Shown here piece by piece: positions 25,800 through 33,429 of a stretch of 60,489 bases of DNA. The stretch is from Bacteroidota bacterium (lineage in GTDB: Bacteria > Bacteroidota > Bacteroidia > Flavobacteriales_D > Sanyastnellaceae). Position 1 is the first letter of the stretch, and every line of letters begins with the position of its first letter. The notes under the pieces are model-generated. The model searched no databases. It had not been told where the DNA came from and was given only the letters and a program-made list of their open reading frames with translations. A program made the position numbers and the translations under genes. The stretch is from positions 1 to 60,489 of the forward strand of contig VGFR01000002.1 of NCBI GenBank assembly GCA_016868835.1. The letters are read 5' to 3'.

Positions 25800-28649
25800 A
25801 TGAAATCCATTTTACTCCTTTTCATTTCAATTCTAACCTTCAACGGAATTTTTGCTTCTGACTTCAATACGGAAGTAGATGTATATGGATGCACCGACCC
25901 TCTTGCGTGCAATTATAATCCAACCGCAAACATTAGTGATGGTTCATGCTATTACGCTTCCTCAAATGATGCTTGTACCGGAGCTACTTCATTAAGCATT
26001 GGTTCAAGCGCTACCGTTGACAACACCTGTAGCACTTCAAATGGAAGCTCTCCCATTAACTGGTCAGACGGTGTGCAGAATGACGTTTGGTTTTCATTTG
26101 TTGCACCGCTTTCGGGTGGAGTAACAATTTCCACTTCTGGAATTTCGGGTGGTACTTTAAATGATTCTCAAATCGCTGTTTGGAGTGCATGCGGTTCTGG
26201 CTTTGTAGCTGGCGATGATGATAGTGGGGTTGGTGAGCACGCTAGTTTAACACTTACATGTACACATTTAATTGCAGGCTACACATATTTCATTCAAGTA
26301 GACGGCTTCGCGGGTGCACAAGGTACATGTCAAATTTCCTTGAGCGCCTCTTCGGTATCAGGTTGCACGAATGCGACTGCTGCAAACTATAATGCATGTG
26401 CAACAATAGACGACGGAAGTTGCACAAACCAAGGATGTACAAATTCAAGTGCTTGTAATTACAATGCGAATGCAACCATTGATAACGGAAGTTGTTGCTA
26501 CTCTACATGTGGCGAAATAGAAATCACAACAGGGCTTTACCCTTCGGAAATGAGCTATCAACTTGTGAACGGCGCAAACACTGTTCTTTTCTCAGGTACA
26601 GGGGCAAGTTCAGGGTCTGTATGCCTCTCAGCTGACTGTTATCAGTTTAGAATGGAAGACAGCTTTGGTGACGGATGGAACACGGCAGTTTACACACTTA
26701 CTGACCAATCAAATGCAATTATCATTCAAGGTACATTTCTGAACACCCCCATTTACAATGCCTTTAATGATACGGTCGGATTCTCAATCGGTGGTGGAGT
26801 TCTGGGTTGTACAGACAATACCGCGTGCAACTACAATGCATTGGCAACGTGTGACGATGCTTCTTGCGAGTATGCATCTTGTCGCGGCTGTATGAATGCC
26901 GCAGCCTGTAATTTCAATGCCACGGCTACAATTGACGATGGAAGCTGCTGCCTTGCAACATGTTTAACTTTTACCATGTTTGATAGCATGGGTGATACCT
27001 GGAATGGTGGAACGTACACACTAGTGGACCTCAATTCAACTGTGCTTTACACAGGTACAATGGATGAAAATGTGAGTTCACAAATTGTGAGTTTCTGTGT
27101 CCCAGACGGATGTTATTATCTACAAATAAATGGCGGTGATTTTCCAAGTGAAATAACTTGGAGCCTTGCTGGAACTAACACGGGTACTTTAACAGGAACA
27201 GGCAGCACAACCTCAACGGGCGTATCGGTTGGAACGAACAACGACTGCTTCGGTTGTACCATTGCAAGTGCATGCAACTACAACCCAAATGCCTTATTCC
27301 CGAATAACGCCATTTGTATTTTAGGTCCCTGCGTTGTTGGAGATAATCCATGGACTGCAATTAATACCTCACCATCCATTACCACCACTTGTACCAACTA
27401 CAATGGTACTTTTAACGGAGCTACAGTAACCACTGTAGCCAACTCAACCGTGGTTACAGGTGAGGATATCTGGTACAAATTCACAGCCACTCATCCGGCA
27501 ATTAGCATTCAAGTAACGGCAACCTCAACAAACGGAGTCATCGAACTATTAGATAACACCTATCAAACCATAGACACCGAAAATTTAACTGGAACAGGAG
27601 CCGTAGAAAGATTAAATATTGGAGGACTTAACATTGGTCAAACCTATTACATCGGTGTAAGAAATTACGACAGTTCAATTGGTGCTGGAAACTTCAGTAT
27701 TTGTCTGAGATACTTAAGATACACTGTTCCTATTTCCGGTACAGGACCATTCTCTCTCTGCAATCAATACAAAGCATCTTACAGAGGAACAGGCGTTTCT
27801 TATCGATTCGAATTTACCCAAACCGCTAGTCCAAATTCAACCTTTACCCGTACTCAGGCCAGCGATATCCTTATTCTTGGCAACTGTCTCGGCTTGTCTT
27901 TTAGCCGCAGTTACAATGTTAAGATATACGCCCTTTATACCATGCAAGATGGATTGGGTAATAACGAAATTATTGAATCTGCTCCCCCTACATTCAATTC
28001 CATGAACACCGGAACACAACCAAGTTCAGAACTGAAATCAACAGATCGTTGTGCAAGTGGTCCACGACTTCGATATGCCAATGTAACCACACTGCCATGG
28101 ATCTGTGGAAGTACAGCTTGGCAATGGGAATTCACAAAGATTAATCCTTCCACGGGTCTTCCAATTGCATCTCCAATCACGCATATGGTAAATACAAATT
28201 CAAATATTCTTGGATTGGGTTTTGTTTCGGCTCTTGAATTCGGGGCTACCTATTCAGTGCGCACGAGACCCTATTTCTTAACTGAAGCGGGAACCTATGG
28301 AAACGCTCAAACCTTGTGTATTGTAACAAGTGCAATGATTCTTCAAGATGAAAATAAAGAGCAACAACTGGTGCAGCGGAATGAAGTCATTGAATATGAT
28401 CAGCTTCACTTGTCAGCCTATCCGAATCCGTCAACAGGTATTTTCGTTCTCCAAATGCCTGAGACGCAATCTAAAGTCTTTTACCAAATTACCGACATGA
28501 CAGGTAAAATCGTAGAAACAGGATTGATACCTATGGGCACCACTCGCATGGATTTGAATCTATCTCATCTCGGAACTGGAATATACCAACTCCATACAAG
28601 AGACCCGAAAGACAATCAAGAACGCCTGAAGCTCGTAATATCAAATTAA
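25800..28649 (+). CDS. Secreted multidomain protein with six Cys-rich repeats, PPC-like domains and T9SS type A domain
   Basis: 949 residues from ATG 25800; the TTG 21 bases upstream is rejected because the signal peptide (MKSILLLFISILTFNGIFAS) begins at the ATG. Cys-rich units of the form GCTDxxACNYNxxAxxDDGSC start at residues 30, 188, 212, 336, 363 and 485. Between them lie beta-sandwich segments: two PPC-like domains (about 65-185, with NDVWFSFVAPLSG, and about 505-645, with EDIWYKFTATHP) and two related segments containing FRMEDSFGDGWNTAVYTLTD and FTMFDSMGDTWNGGTYTLVD. The end (LSAYPNPSTGIF onward, about 875-949) is a T9SS type A domain. No enzymatic motif is seen; a surface scaffold or adhesin is likely. 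Confidence 0.78.
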   Translation: MKSILLLFISILTFNGIFASDFNTEVDVYGCTDPLACNYNPTANISDGSCYYASSNDACTGATSLSIGSSATVDNTCSTSNGSSPINWSDGVQNDVWFSFVAPLSGGVTISTSGISGGTLNDSQIAVWSACGSGFVAGDDDSGVGEHASLTLTCTHLIAGYTYFIQVDGFAGAQGTCQISLSASSVSGCTNATAANYNACATIDDGSCTNQGCTNSSACNYNANATIDNGSCCYSTCGEIEITTGLYPSEMSYQLVNGANTVLFSGTGASSGSVCLSADCYQFRMEDSFGDGWNTAVYTLTDQSNAIIIQGTFLNTPIYNAFNDTVGFSIGGGVLGCTDNTACNYNALATCDDASCEYASCRGCMNAAACNFNATATIDDGSCCLATCLTFTMFDSMGDTWNGGTYTLVDLNSTVLYTGTMDENVSSQIVSFCVPDGCYYLQINGGDFPSEITWSLAGTNTGTLTGTGSTTSTGVSVGTNNDCFGCTIASACNYNPNALFPNNAICILGPCVVGDNPWTAINTSPSITTTCTNYNGTFNGATVTTVANSTVVTGEDIWYKFTATHPAISIQVTATSTNGVIELLDNTYQTIDTENLTGTGAVERLNIGGLNIGQTYYIGVRNYDSSIGAGNFSICLRYLRYTVPISGTGPFSLCNQYKASYRGTGVSYRFEFTQTASPNSTFTRTQASDILILGNCLGLSFSRSYNVKIYALYTMQDGLGNNEIIESAPPTFNSMNTGTQPSSELKSTDRCASGPRLRYANVTTLPWICGSTAWQWEFTKINPSTGLPIASPITHMVNTNSNILGLGFVSALEFGATYSVRTRPYFLTEAGTYGNAQTLCIVTSAMILQDENKEQQLVQRNEVIEYDQLHLSAYPNPSTGIFVLQMPETQSKVFYQITDMTGKIVETGLIPMGTTRMDLNLSHLGTGIYQLHTRDPKDNQERLKLVISN
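25887..27320 (+). repeat. Six dispersed Cys-rich coding repeats
   Basis: In-frame units start at 25887, 26361, 26433, 26805, 26886 and 27252. Consensus GCTNxxACNYNxxATxDDGSC; the last copy is the most diverged (FPNNAICILGPC). They are interleaved with beta-sandwich domains rather than forming one tandem block. Confidence 0.8.
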
Positions 28650-28651
28650 AT

Positions 28652-28680
28652 AAAAGGGGTGATTATTCACCCCTTTTTAT
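28652..28680. terminator. Bidirectional terminator between convergent genes
   Basis: Perfect 11-bp stem AAAAGGGGTGA/TCACCCCTTTT with loop TTAT. T tracts follow on both strands, and the minus-strand peptidase stop codon (28663-28665) falls in the loop. Confidence 0.88.
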
Positions 28681-30036
28681 TTCTCGCTGATCAAGAAAAT
28701 AAACCAATGATGTCATGGCTGCTGCTCCAAGTTCAAGTTCTCTTCGGTTAACATTTTCGAAAATATCATTATCTGTGTGGTGATAATCAAAATACCTCTG
28801 ACCATCTACTTGCAATCCAAACAGCATTGTTTTTCCATTCTTAAGTGGTGAAATATCAACACCGCTTCCTCCCCGCTTAAAAACATACAAATTGTATGGA
28901 TCGAAAAAATTTTGTAAGCCCTTCAACCATTCTACCTGTTCGTCTGTGCCATCAAGAGAAAAACCTTTCGGAGTAAAACCTCCGGCGTCACTTTCTATTG
29001 CTGCAATATGATTCAACTGTTGCGCATGAACTGAATCTGCATAAGTTAAACCACCGTCATTACCGAATTCTTCATTGATGTACAATACACATCGAATGGT
29101 ACAAGCAGGTTTATATCCAGCCCGTTTTAGCAAACGTAGAACTTCTATGCTCTGAACTATACCTGCCCCATCATCATGAGCACCTTCTCCAACATCCCAA
29201 GAATCTAAATGACCGCCAACTACAATGATTCGTTCCGGAAATTGAGTACCCTTTATCTCGCCTATGACATTGAATTGCTCGACATCAGGGAATAGTTCAC
29301 AATTCATTTTCATTTCAAAAAAAACTTTAGACATTTCCAATTTTGTATGTAATGTATGCGCATCTACACTTGAAATTGCCGCCGCTGGAATTTGGGGCAC
29401 ATCGGATTTGTAGGACATTGCGCCTGTATGCGGAAATCGATCATCAGCCGAAGTTAAAGAGCGAATAATGCAACCAACTGCACCGTATTTGGCTGCTTCT
29501 GAAGCACCATCGCTTCGAATGGGAAAGGTATTACCATAAGCAGATCCTGTATTGATAAAAACAGGATCAAACGCTTTATTAAAAAAAACAATCTTGCCCT
29601 TTACTTCATTCCCCTTTTTCTTCAAATCTTCAAAATCACGGCACTCAATGACCTCCGCTTTCAAAAGACCATTCGTACCAACAGATCCACCCAATGCCTT
29701 AACGGGAATAACTAATTTCTTTCTTCCAATTACAATAGCCCCGTATTCATTTTTCTCTCTGACCCATTTAGGCACCATAACTGGCATTTTTTGCACGGTA
29801 TCGGCAATACCAGACAATGTTTCTTCACCCCAAACAATAGCTTTATCGGCATTTTCAGAACCTGCGATACGATTTCCAATTTCCTTGCACAGAATTTTTA
29901 AATCATTGTGAGCAGCATTGTCGGAAAGAGCCATTTCATAAAATTTCTTAACGAAAACTGAGTCTGCCTGTGTGAATTGTGCATTCAGAAATAGACTGAA
30001 CATCACAAACAAAAAACTTGACATGATACTTTTCAT
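28663..30036 (-). CDS. Secreted M28-family zinc aminopeptidase with PA domain
   Basis: 457 residues. Signal peptide (FLFVMFSLFLNAQ), a PA-type insert (about 110-230), then the M28 catalytic domain: zinc ligands in VVGGHLDSWDVGEGAHDDGAG, the glutamate pair in LYINEEFGNDGG, and a late YHHTDNDIFENV. It removes N-terminal residues from peptides, in the periplasm or outside the cell. No T9SS domain is present. It ends inside the bidirectional terminator and overlaps the upstream SDR gene by 4 bases (ATGA-type coupling). Confidence 0.9.
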   Translation of the reverse strand: MKSIMSSFLFVMFSLFLNAQFTQADSVFVKKFYEMALSDNAAHNDLKILCKEIGNRIAGSENADKAIVWGEETLSGIADTVQKMPVMVPKWVREKNEYGAIVIGRKKLVIPVKALGGSVGTNGLLKAEVIECRDFEDLKKKGNEVKGKIVFFNKAFDPVFINTGSAYGNTFPIRSDGASEAAKYGAVGCIIRSLTSADDRFPHTGAMSYKSDVPQIPAAAISSVDAHTLHTKLEMSKVFFEMKMNCELFPDVEQFNVIGEIKGTQFPERIIVVGGHLDSWDVGEGAHDDGAGIVQSIEVLRLLKRAGYKPACTIRCVLYINEEFGNDGGLTYADSVHAQQLNHIAAIESDAGGFTPKGFSLDGTDEQVEWLKGLQNFFDPYNLYVFKRGGSGVDISPLKNGKTMLFGLQVDGQRYFDYHHTDNDIFENVNRRELELGAAAMTSLVYFLDQREIKRGE

Positions 30037-30797
30037 TGCATGTAAGAACCATTATTAATATCTAAAGCTTGCCCGGTAATCGAGTTCTGTTTACCCGAAA
30101 ATAAAAACGACACCAATTCGCCGATTTCAGAAGGCTCTGAAATATTTCCTGTTGGAACATATCCCATTTGCTGTTTGAAACTTTCTTCAAATGAAATACC
30201 AGCTCTGTCTGCCAATAGTTGAATACCCCTCTCGGCCATCTCAGTTCTAACCCAACCAGGAGTCAACGCATTAACTAGAATTCCATCACTTGCATATTGA
30301 ACCGCAAGAGATCTAGTCAAGCCAAGTAATCCTGTTTTAGCCGTACAATATGCTGTATAATTCGGAACTCCAAAACGAGCCAAACAAGAAGAGGTAATAA
30401 GAATATGTTTGAAACGCTCTTGCGACAATTTCAAATAGGGTAACGCCTCCATTATGGTGTTGTACGTTCCTGTCAAATTCGTTTGAATGATTTCATGCCA
30501 ACGATCATCTTCTCCGTAAGCATTTTCTCCGCCAATTCCAGCATTTGCAAAAACACACTCTAAAGATTTATGCTTTAAAAGGTCAGCCAAACCTAATCTT
30601 AATGCCCTGGCATTACAGATATCCACGGCAAGTGATGCGTGATTTTCTCGATTCGATAGGCACTCAAGGACGTCATTCAATCTTGATTGCGACCTTCCTA
30701 TTAAAATTAAAGAATTTTCTGGATTTTCTGACAACAACTTGGCTGTAGCCTCTCCCATTCCACTGCCAGCTCCTGTAATTATTATTGTTTTCATCAT
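30033..30797 (-). CDS. SDR-family oxidoreductase
   Basis: 254 residues. Cofactor motif TGAGSGMGEATAK, structural LECVFANAGIG (an NNAG variant), catalytic YTAYCTAKTG, and the C-terminal GQALDINNGSYMQ typical of FabG-like SDRs. Substrate unknown; the FANAG variant departs from the usual NNAG. A second in-frame ATG lies 3 bases inside. A TATTTTTG promoter motif lies 10 bases upstream. First gene of a unit with the M28 peptidase. Confidence 0.82.
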   Translation of the reverse strand: MMKTIIITGAGSGMGEATAKLLSENPENSLILIGRSQSRLNDVLECLSNRENHASLAVDICNARALRLGLADLLKHKSLECVFANAGIGGENAYGEDDRWHEIIQTNLTGTYNTIMEALPYLKLSQERFKHILITSSCLARFGVPNYTAYCTAKTGLLGLTRSLAVQYASDGILVNALTPGWVRTEMAERGIQLLADRAGISFEESFKQQMGYVPTGNISEPSEIGELVSFLFSGKQNSITGQALDINNGSYMQ

Positions 30798-30807
30798 TAT
30801 GTTTGAA

Positions 30808-30815
30808 CAAAAATA
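30808..30815 (-). promoter_or_regulatory. Putative -7 promoter element
   Basis: Minus-strand TATTTTTG, 10 bases upstream of the SDR ATG at 30797. Confidence 0.45.
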
Positions 30816-30838
30816 ATTGAACCCGACTTTAAACCGAT

Positions 30839-31396
30839 ATGAAATATAATTTAAGCGAGATATCAGACCTTATTCAATCAAGGAGATCTATTGCACCCGA
30901 AAATTTCACTGAGCGAAAAATTCAGAGGGAACAGATAGAAAAGCTTATTCAATGTGCTGTTTTCGCGCCAAATCATAAAAACACACAACCTTGGCATTTT
31001 CATGTTTTTCTCGATGAGTCTATGAATCTCCTTCGTGAAACACTACCAACGCTTTTACCAGAATCTGAAACTTCCAAAATAAACCGAATGAAAATTCGGT
31101 TAAATCAAACTTCATCAGCAATAATTGTCACCTATACACCCAGTGAAAAAGTAGATGAGGGAGAAGAATTAATAGCAACCGCTTGCGCCATACAAAACAT
31201 GCTTCTCATGGCACATGCAAGCGGGTTTTCAGGGTTTTGGTCAACACCAAAATTCATCAAAACAAAAGGATTTTTAGAATTACTCGAATTGCCTTTAAAT
31301 CAAAATTGTCTTGGAATCATTTATTTTGGTTACACAAAAATGAATTGGCCTACTTCGCACAGGAAACCTATTGAATACGTAACAATATGGCATTGA
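30839..31396 (+). CDS. Nitroreductase-family protein
   Basis: 185 residues. FMN-dependent nitroreductase fold: the N-terminal LIQSRRSIAPENFTERKI with the phosphate-contacting SRRS, the dimer-interface LIQCAVFAPNHKNTQPWHF, and the C-terminal CLGIIYFGYTKMNWP. It reduces nitro- or quinone-type compounds with NAD(P)H in the cytoplasm; the substrate is not evident. It overlaps the beta-barrel gene by 10 bases. Confidence 0.85.
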   Translation: MKYNLSEISDLIQSRRSIAPENFTERKIQREQIEKLIQCAVFAPNHKNTQPWHFHVFLDESMNLLRETLPTLLPESETSKINRMKIRLNQTSSAIIVTYTPSEKVDEGEELIATACAIQNMLLMAHASGFSGFWSTPKFIKTKGFLELLELPLNQNCLGIIYFGYTKMNWPTSHRKPIEYVTIWH

Positions 31397-32121
31397 GAAT
31401 TCCATTCTTATTGGCTACTTTTTGGCTCTGTTCAATTACTGAAATGTCATCACAAAAAAAAGATGATTTTCTATTTGGATTTCAACTTCGACCTATCATT
31501 CCCAACGGATATCTTAAAGCAGACCAACTTCAAGCAAGCTCAGAAGATTTAACATACACGGCCTACATTCAACCGAGTTTAAGCTTTGGAGCAATCATAC
31601 GTAAACCCATAGGACCATTTTGGAATTTAGAAACGGGTATCAACTTTGTTCGAAGAAATTACAGGCTGAACTTTTCTCTGACAGACTCAATAGCGGTCAG
31701 TTCAAATCAAAACATGTCTTTCATTGGATATGAAATTCCAATTCAAGGATTAATCTATGTTCAACTGGGTAAAAAATGGTTTATGAATGCGAGTGCGGGT
31801 TTGGTCATAGATCTATTTCCAAGTGAGGCCGAATCTTTCAGTTCAGAAAAAATTGATTCTACCTATGTAGACTTTTCTCAGATAACCTGGCGCGAATCAT
31901 GGTTTAAGTTGGCGGCTCAGACGAATTTGGGATTTGAATACAGAACCAAAGACAAAGGTTACTATTACCTCGGAGCATCATATCACCTTCCCTTGGGAAG
32001 AATTGCGGCTAGTCAAGGAAAGGTAAATTACCCGAATCACTCACAAACCTTGTGGTTGGATTTACCAACTGGATATTTTTCTATTGACCTGAAGTACTTT
32101 CTTTTTGATCAAAAAAAATAG
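31387..32121 (+). CDS. Outer-membrane beta-barrel protein
   Basis: 244 residues with a weak signal peptide (PFLLATFWLCSITEMSSQ) and a pattern of alternating hydrophobic strands ending in aromatic residues (FGFQLRPIIP, FGAIIRKPIGPFWNLETGINFVRR, YIQPSLSF, YYLGASYHLPL, YFSIDLKYFLF). It looks like the PorT/OmpW-size 'outer membrane beta-barrel' group common in Bacteroidota. Function unknown. The start codon lies inside the end of the nitroreductase gene. Confidence 0.7.
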   Translation: MALRIPFLLATFWLCSITEMSSQKKDDFLFGFQLRPIIPNGYLKADQLQASSEDLTYTAYIQPSLSFGAIIRKPIGPFWNLETGINFVRRNYRLNFSLTDSIAVSSNQNMSFIGYEIPIQGLIYVQLGKKWFMNASAGLVIDLFPSEAESFSSEKIDSTYVDFSQITWRESWFKLAAQTNLGFEYRTKDKGYYYLGASYHLPLGRIAASQGKVNYPNHSQTLWLDLPTGYFSIDLKYFLFDQKK

Positions 32122-32140
32122 GCCGCCGAAGCAGCCTATT
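32111..32140 (-). terminator. Terminator of the marR-yceI unit with UUCG tetraloop
   Basis: On the minus strand a 10-bp stem (AATAGGCTGC with GCGGCCTATT, one G-U pair) closes on a UUCG tetraloop in a C(UUCG)G context and is followed by a run of eight T. It overlaps the stop codon of the plus-strand barrel gene. Confidence 0.85.
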
Positions 32141-32157
32141 CATCAGTTCAAACCTTC

Positions 32158-32742
32158 TTATTTTTTGTTTCCAATAAGATTTAATGTTAGAGTGAAATTG
32201 TTGTCAATTGCCTTATCACCCAAATTATCAAAGAATGACGAAGAACCGTATTTAATATCGAATTGAGTTCTATCCAAAACCAACGTTCCCTTTACAGTGA
32301 TTTGGTTATTGCCACCGCCAATATTCGCATCGAAATTAACCTCTTTGGTTATTCCCTTAATTGTAATCTTTCCAAAAACTTTTTTACCATCAAATTTGGT
32401 CACTTCAAAATTTGCCTCGGGAAATTTGACTGTATGAAAAAAATCTTCGCCTTTCAGGTGATTCAAAAAATTTGCATTTGTACCAGCATCCTTGATATCC
32501 GTACATGCGATTGAGTTCATGTCGACTTTTACCTTTCCGGCTATGGTTTTTCCATCATTCGCAATACGTACAATCCCACTAGATACTTTTACTGTACCTT
32601 CATGGCTCCCTGTCTTTTTTGTTGCCTTCCAGTTAATCGTTGACTTTGTAAAGTCAAGTAGGTAGTTACCATTTGCAATTTGAGCAAATGACTGAGCAGC
32701 CAATAAAACCGAAGCTGCTAGAATTAAAATTTGTTTTTTCAT
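32158..32742 (-). CDS. YceI-family periplasmic lipid-binding protein
   Basis: 194 residues from ATG 32742. YceI proteins form a lipocalin-like barrel that binds isoprenoid lipids in the periplasm. Signal peptide MKKQILILAASVLLAAQSFAQ; then NGNYLLDFTKSTINWKATKKTGSHEG, the conserved KVKVDMNSIACTDI, the HLKGEDFFHTVKFPEANFEVT segment with its usual KF-P-A pattern, and KGTLVLDRTQFDIKYGS. An in-frame ATG 33 bases upstream lies inside the MarR gene and before the signal peptide, so it is rejected. One base separates it from marR. Confidence 0.9.
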   Translation of the reverse strand: MKKQILILAASVLLAAQSFAQIANGNYLLDFTKSTINWKATKKTGSHEGTVKVSSGIVRIANDGKTIAGKVKVDMNSIACTDIKDAGTNANFLNHLKGEDFFHTVKFPEANFEVTKFDGKKVFGKITIKGITKEVNFDANIGGGNNQITVKGTLVLDRTQFDIKYGSSSFFDNLGDKAIDNNFTLTLNLIGNKK

Positions 32743-32743
32743 G

Positions 32744-33211
32744 TTATTTTTTGTTGTTCTTGTTTCTAATTTCATCTAATAAACCACTCATCTCCGTGGC
32801 TTGTTCACTGCTTAAGACGTTTGAAAGTAACCGATCCATTTCTACTGTTAAAGCATCGGTTTCGTTAATCAGAGAAAGGCCTTTTTCCGTGATTACAACA
32901 TCTACCTGTCGTCGATCTTGTGGACAAACAGTTCGCTTCACGAAACCTCTTTCAATGAGTTTATCTATGAGTCTTGAAGCATTACTGCTTTTGTCTATCA
33001 TTCGTTCGCATACACCCATTACTGATATTGGGTTTCCCTTCTGTCCCCTTAATATCCGCAGCACATTGAATTGAGGCAATGTAATACCGTGTGGTTTTAG
33101 AAGTTGTCTGTGTTCATTCTCTAACCAAGCAGACGTGAACAAAATATTCACCCCCAATCTATGGTAAGGGCTACTGAATTTCGAAAGTTTAATGTCTTTA
33201 TCTATGCTCAC
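32744..33211 (-). CDS. MarR-family transcriptional regulator
   Basis: 155 residues with a GTG start. Winged-helix MarR fold: LPQFNVLRILRGQKG, VCERMIDKSSNASRLIDKLIERGFVKR (recognition helix and wing), and TVCPQDRRQVDVVITEKGLSLI with the conserved DRR. It probably controls its own promoter and yceI. Two 15-bp tandem repeats immediately beyond the -7 box are a likely operator. The GTG follows a TATATTTG motif by 4 bases, suggesting a leaderless transcript. Confidence 0.9.
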   Translation of the reverse strand: MSIDKDIKLSKFSSPYHRLGVNILFTSAWLENEHRQLLKPHGITLPQFNVLRILRGQKGNPISVMGVCERMIDKSSNASRLIDKLIERGFVKRTVCPQDRRQVDVVITEKGLSLINETDALTVEMDRLLSNVLSSEQATEMSGLLDEIRNKNNKK

Positions 33212-33215
33212 GCTG

Positions 33216-33223
33216 CAAATATA
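33216..33223 (-). promoter_or_regulatory. Putative -7 element, leaderless start of marR
   Basis: Minus-strand TATATTTG ends 4 bases before the GTG start codon at 33211. Confidence 0.5.
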
Positions 33224-33224
33224 T

Positions 33225-33254
33225 GTACATACATTTATTGTACAAACATTTATT
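33225..33254. promoter_or_regulatory. Putative MarR operator: 15-bp tandem repeat
   Basis: GTACATACATTTATT (33225-33239) is followed with no gap by GTACAAACATTTATT (33240-33254), 14 of 15 bases identical. Both copies begin inside a palindromic TGTACA (33224-33229 and 33239-33244). The block sits between the marR -7 box and its -33 region, where a bound repressor would block transcription. Confidence 0.5.
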
Positions 33255-33407
33255 TGAAACTTTTTTTACTTCGATACGTAGTCTGTTTCCCAGAATCGGT
33301 ATTTTGTTGAATGATGACGATTACAGTTTCGATCAAACCAAAGCACTAAAAAAAGAAGTACGCAAAGCGAAGAAAGCAATAACACTTGCAGAAAAGTAAA
33401 GGCTCAT

Positions 33408-33415
33408 TACCTTCG
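33408..33415 (+). promoter_or_regulatory. Putative -7 promoter element
   Basis: TACCTTCG (TAnnTTnG), 14 bases before the GTG at 33430 of the ABC exporter. The 218-base gap 33212-33429 otherwise holds the marR operator and a doubtful 58-codon frame. Confidence 0.4.
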
Positions 33416-33429
33416 CAATAAAAAGCGAA

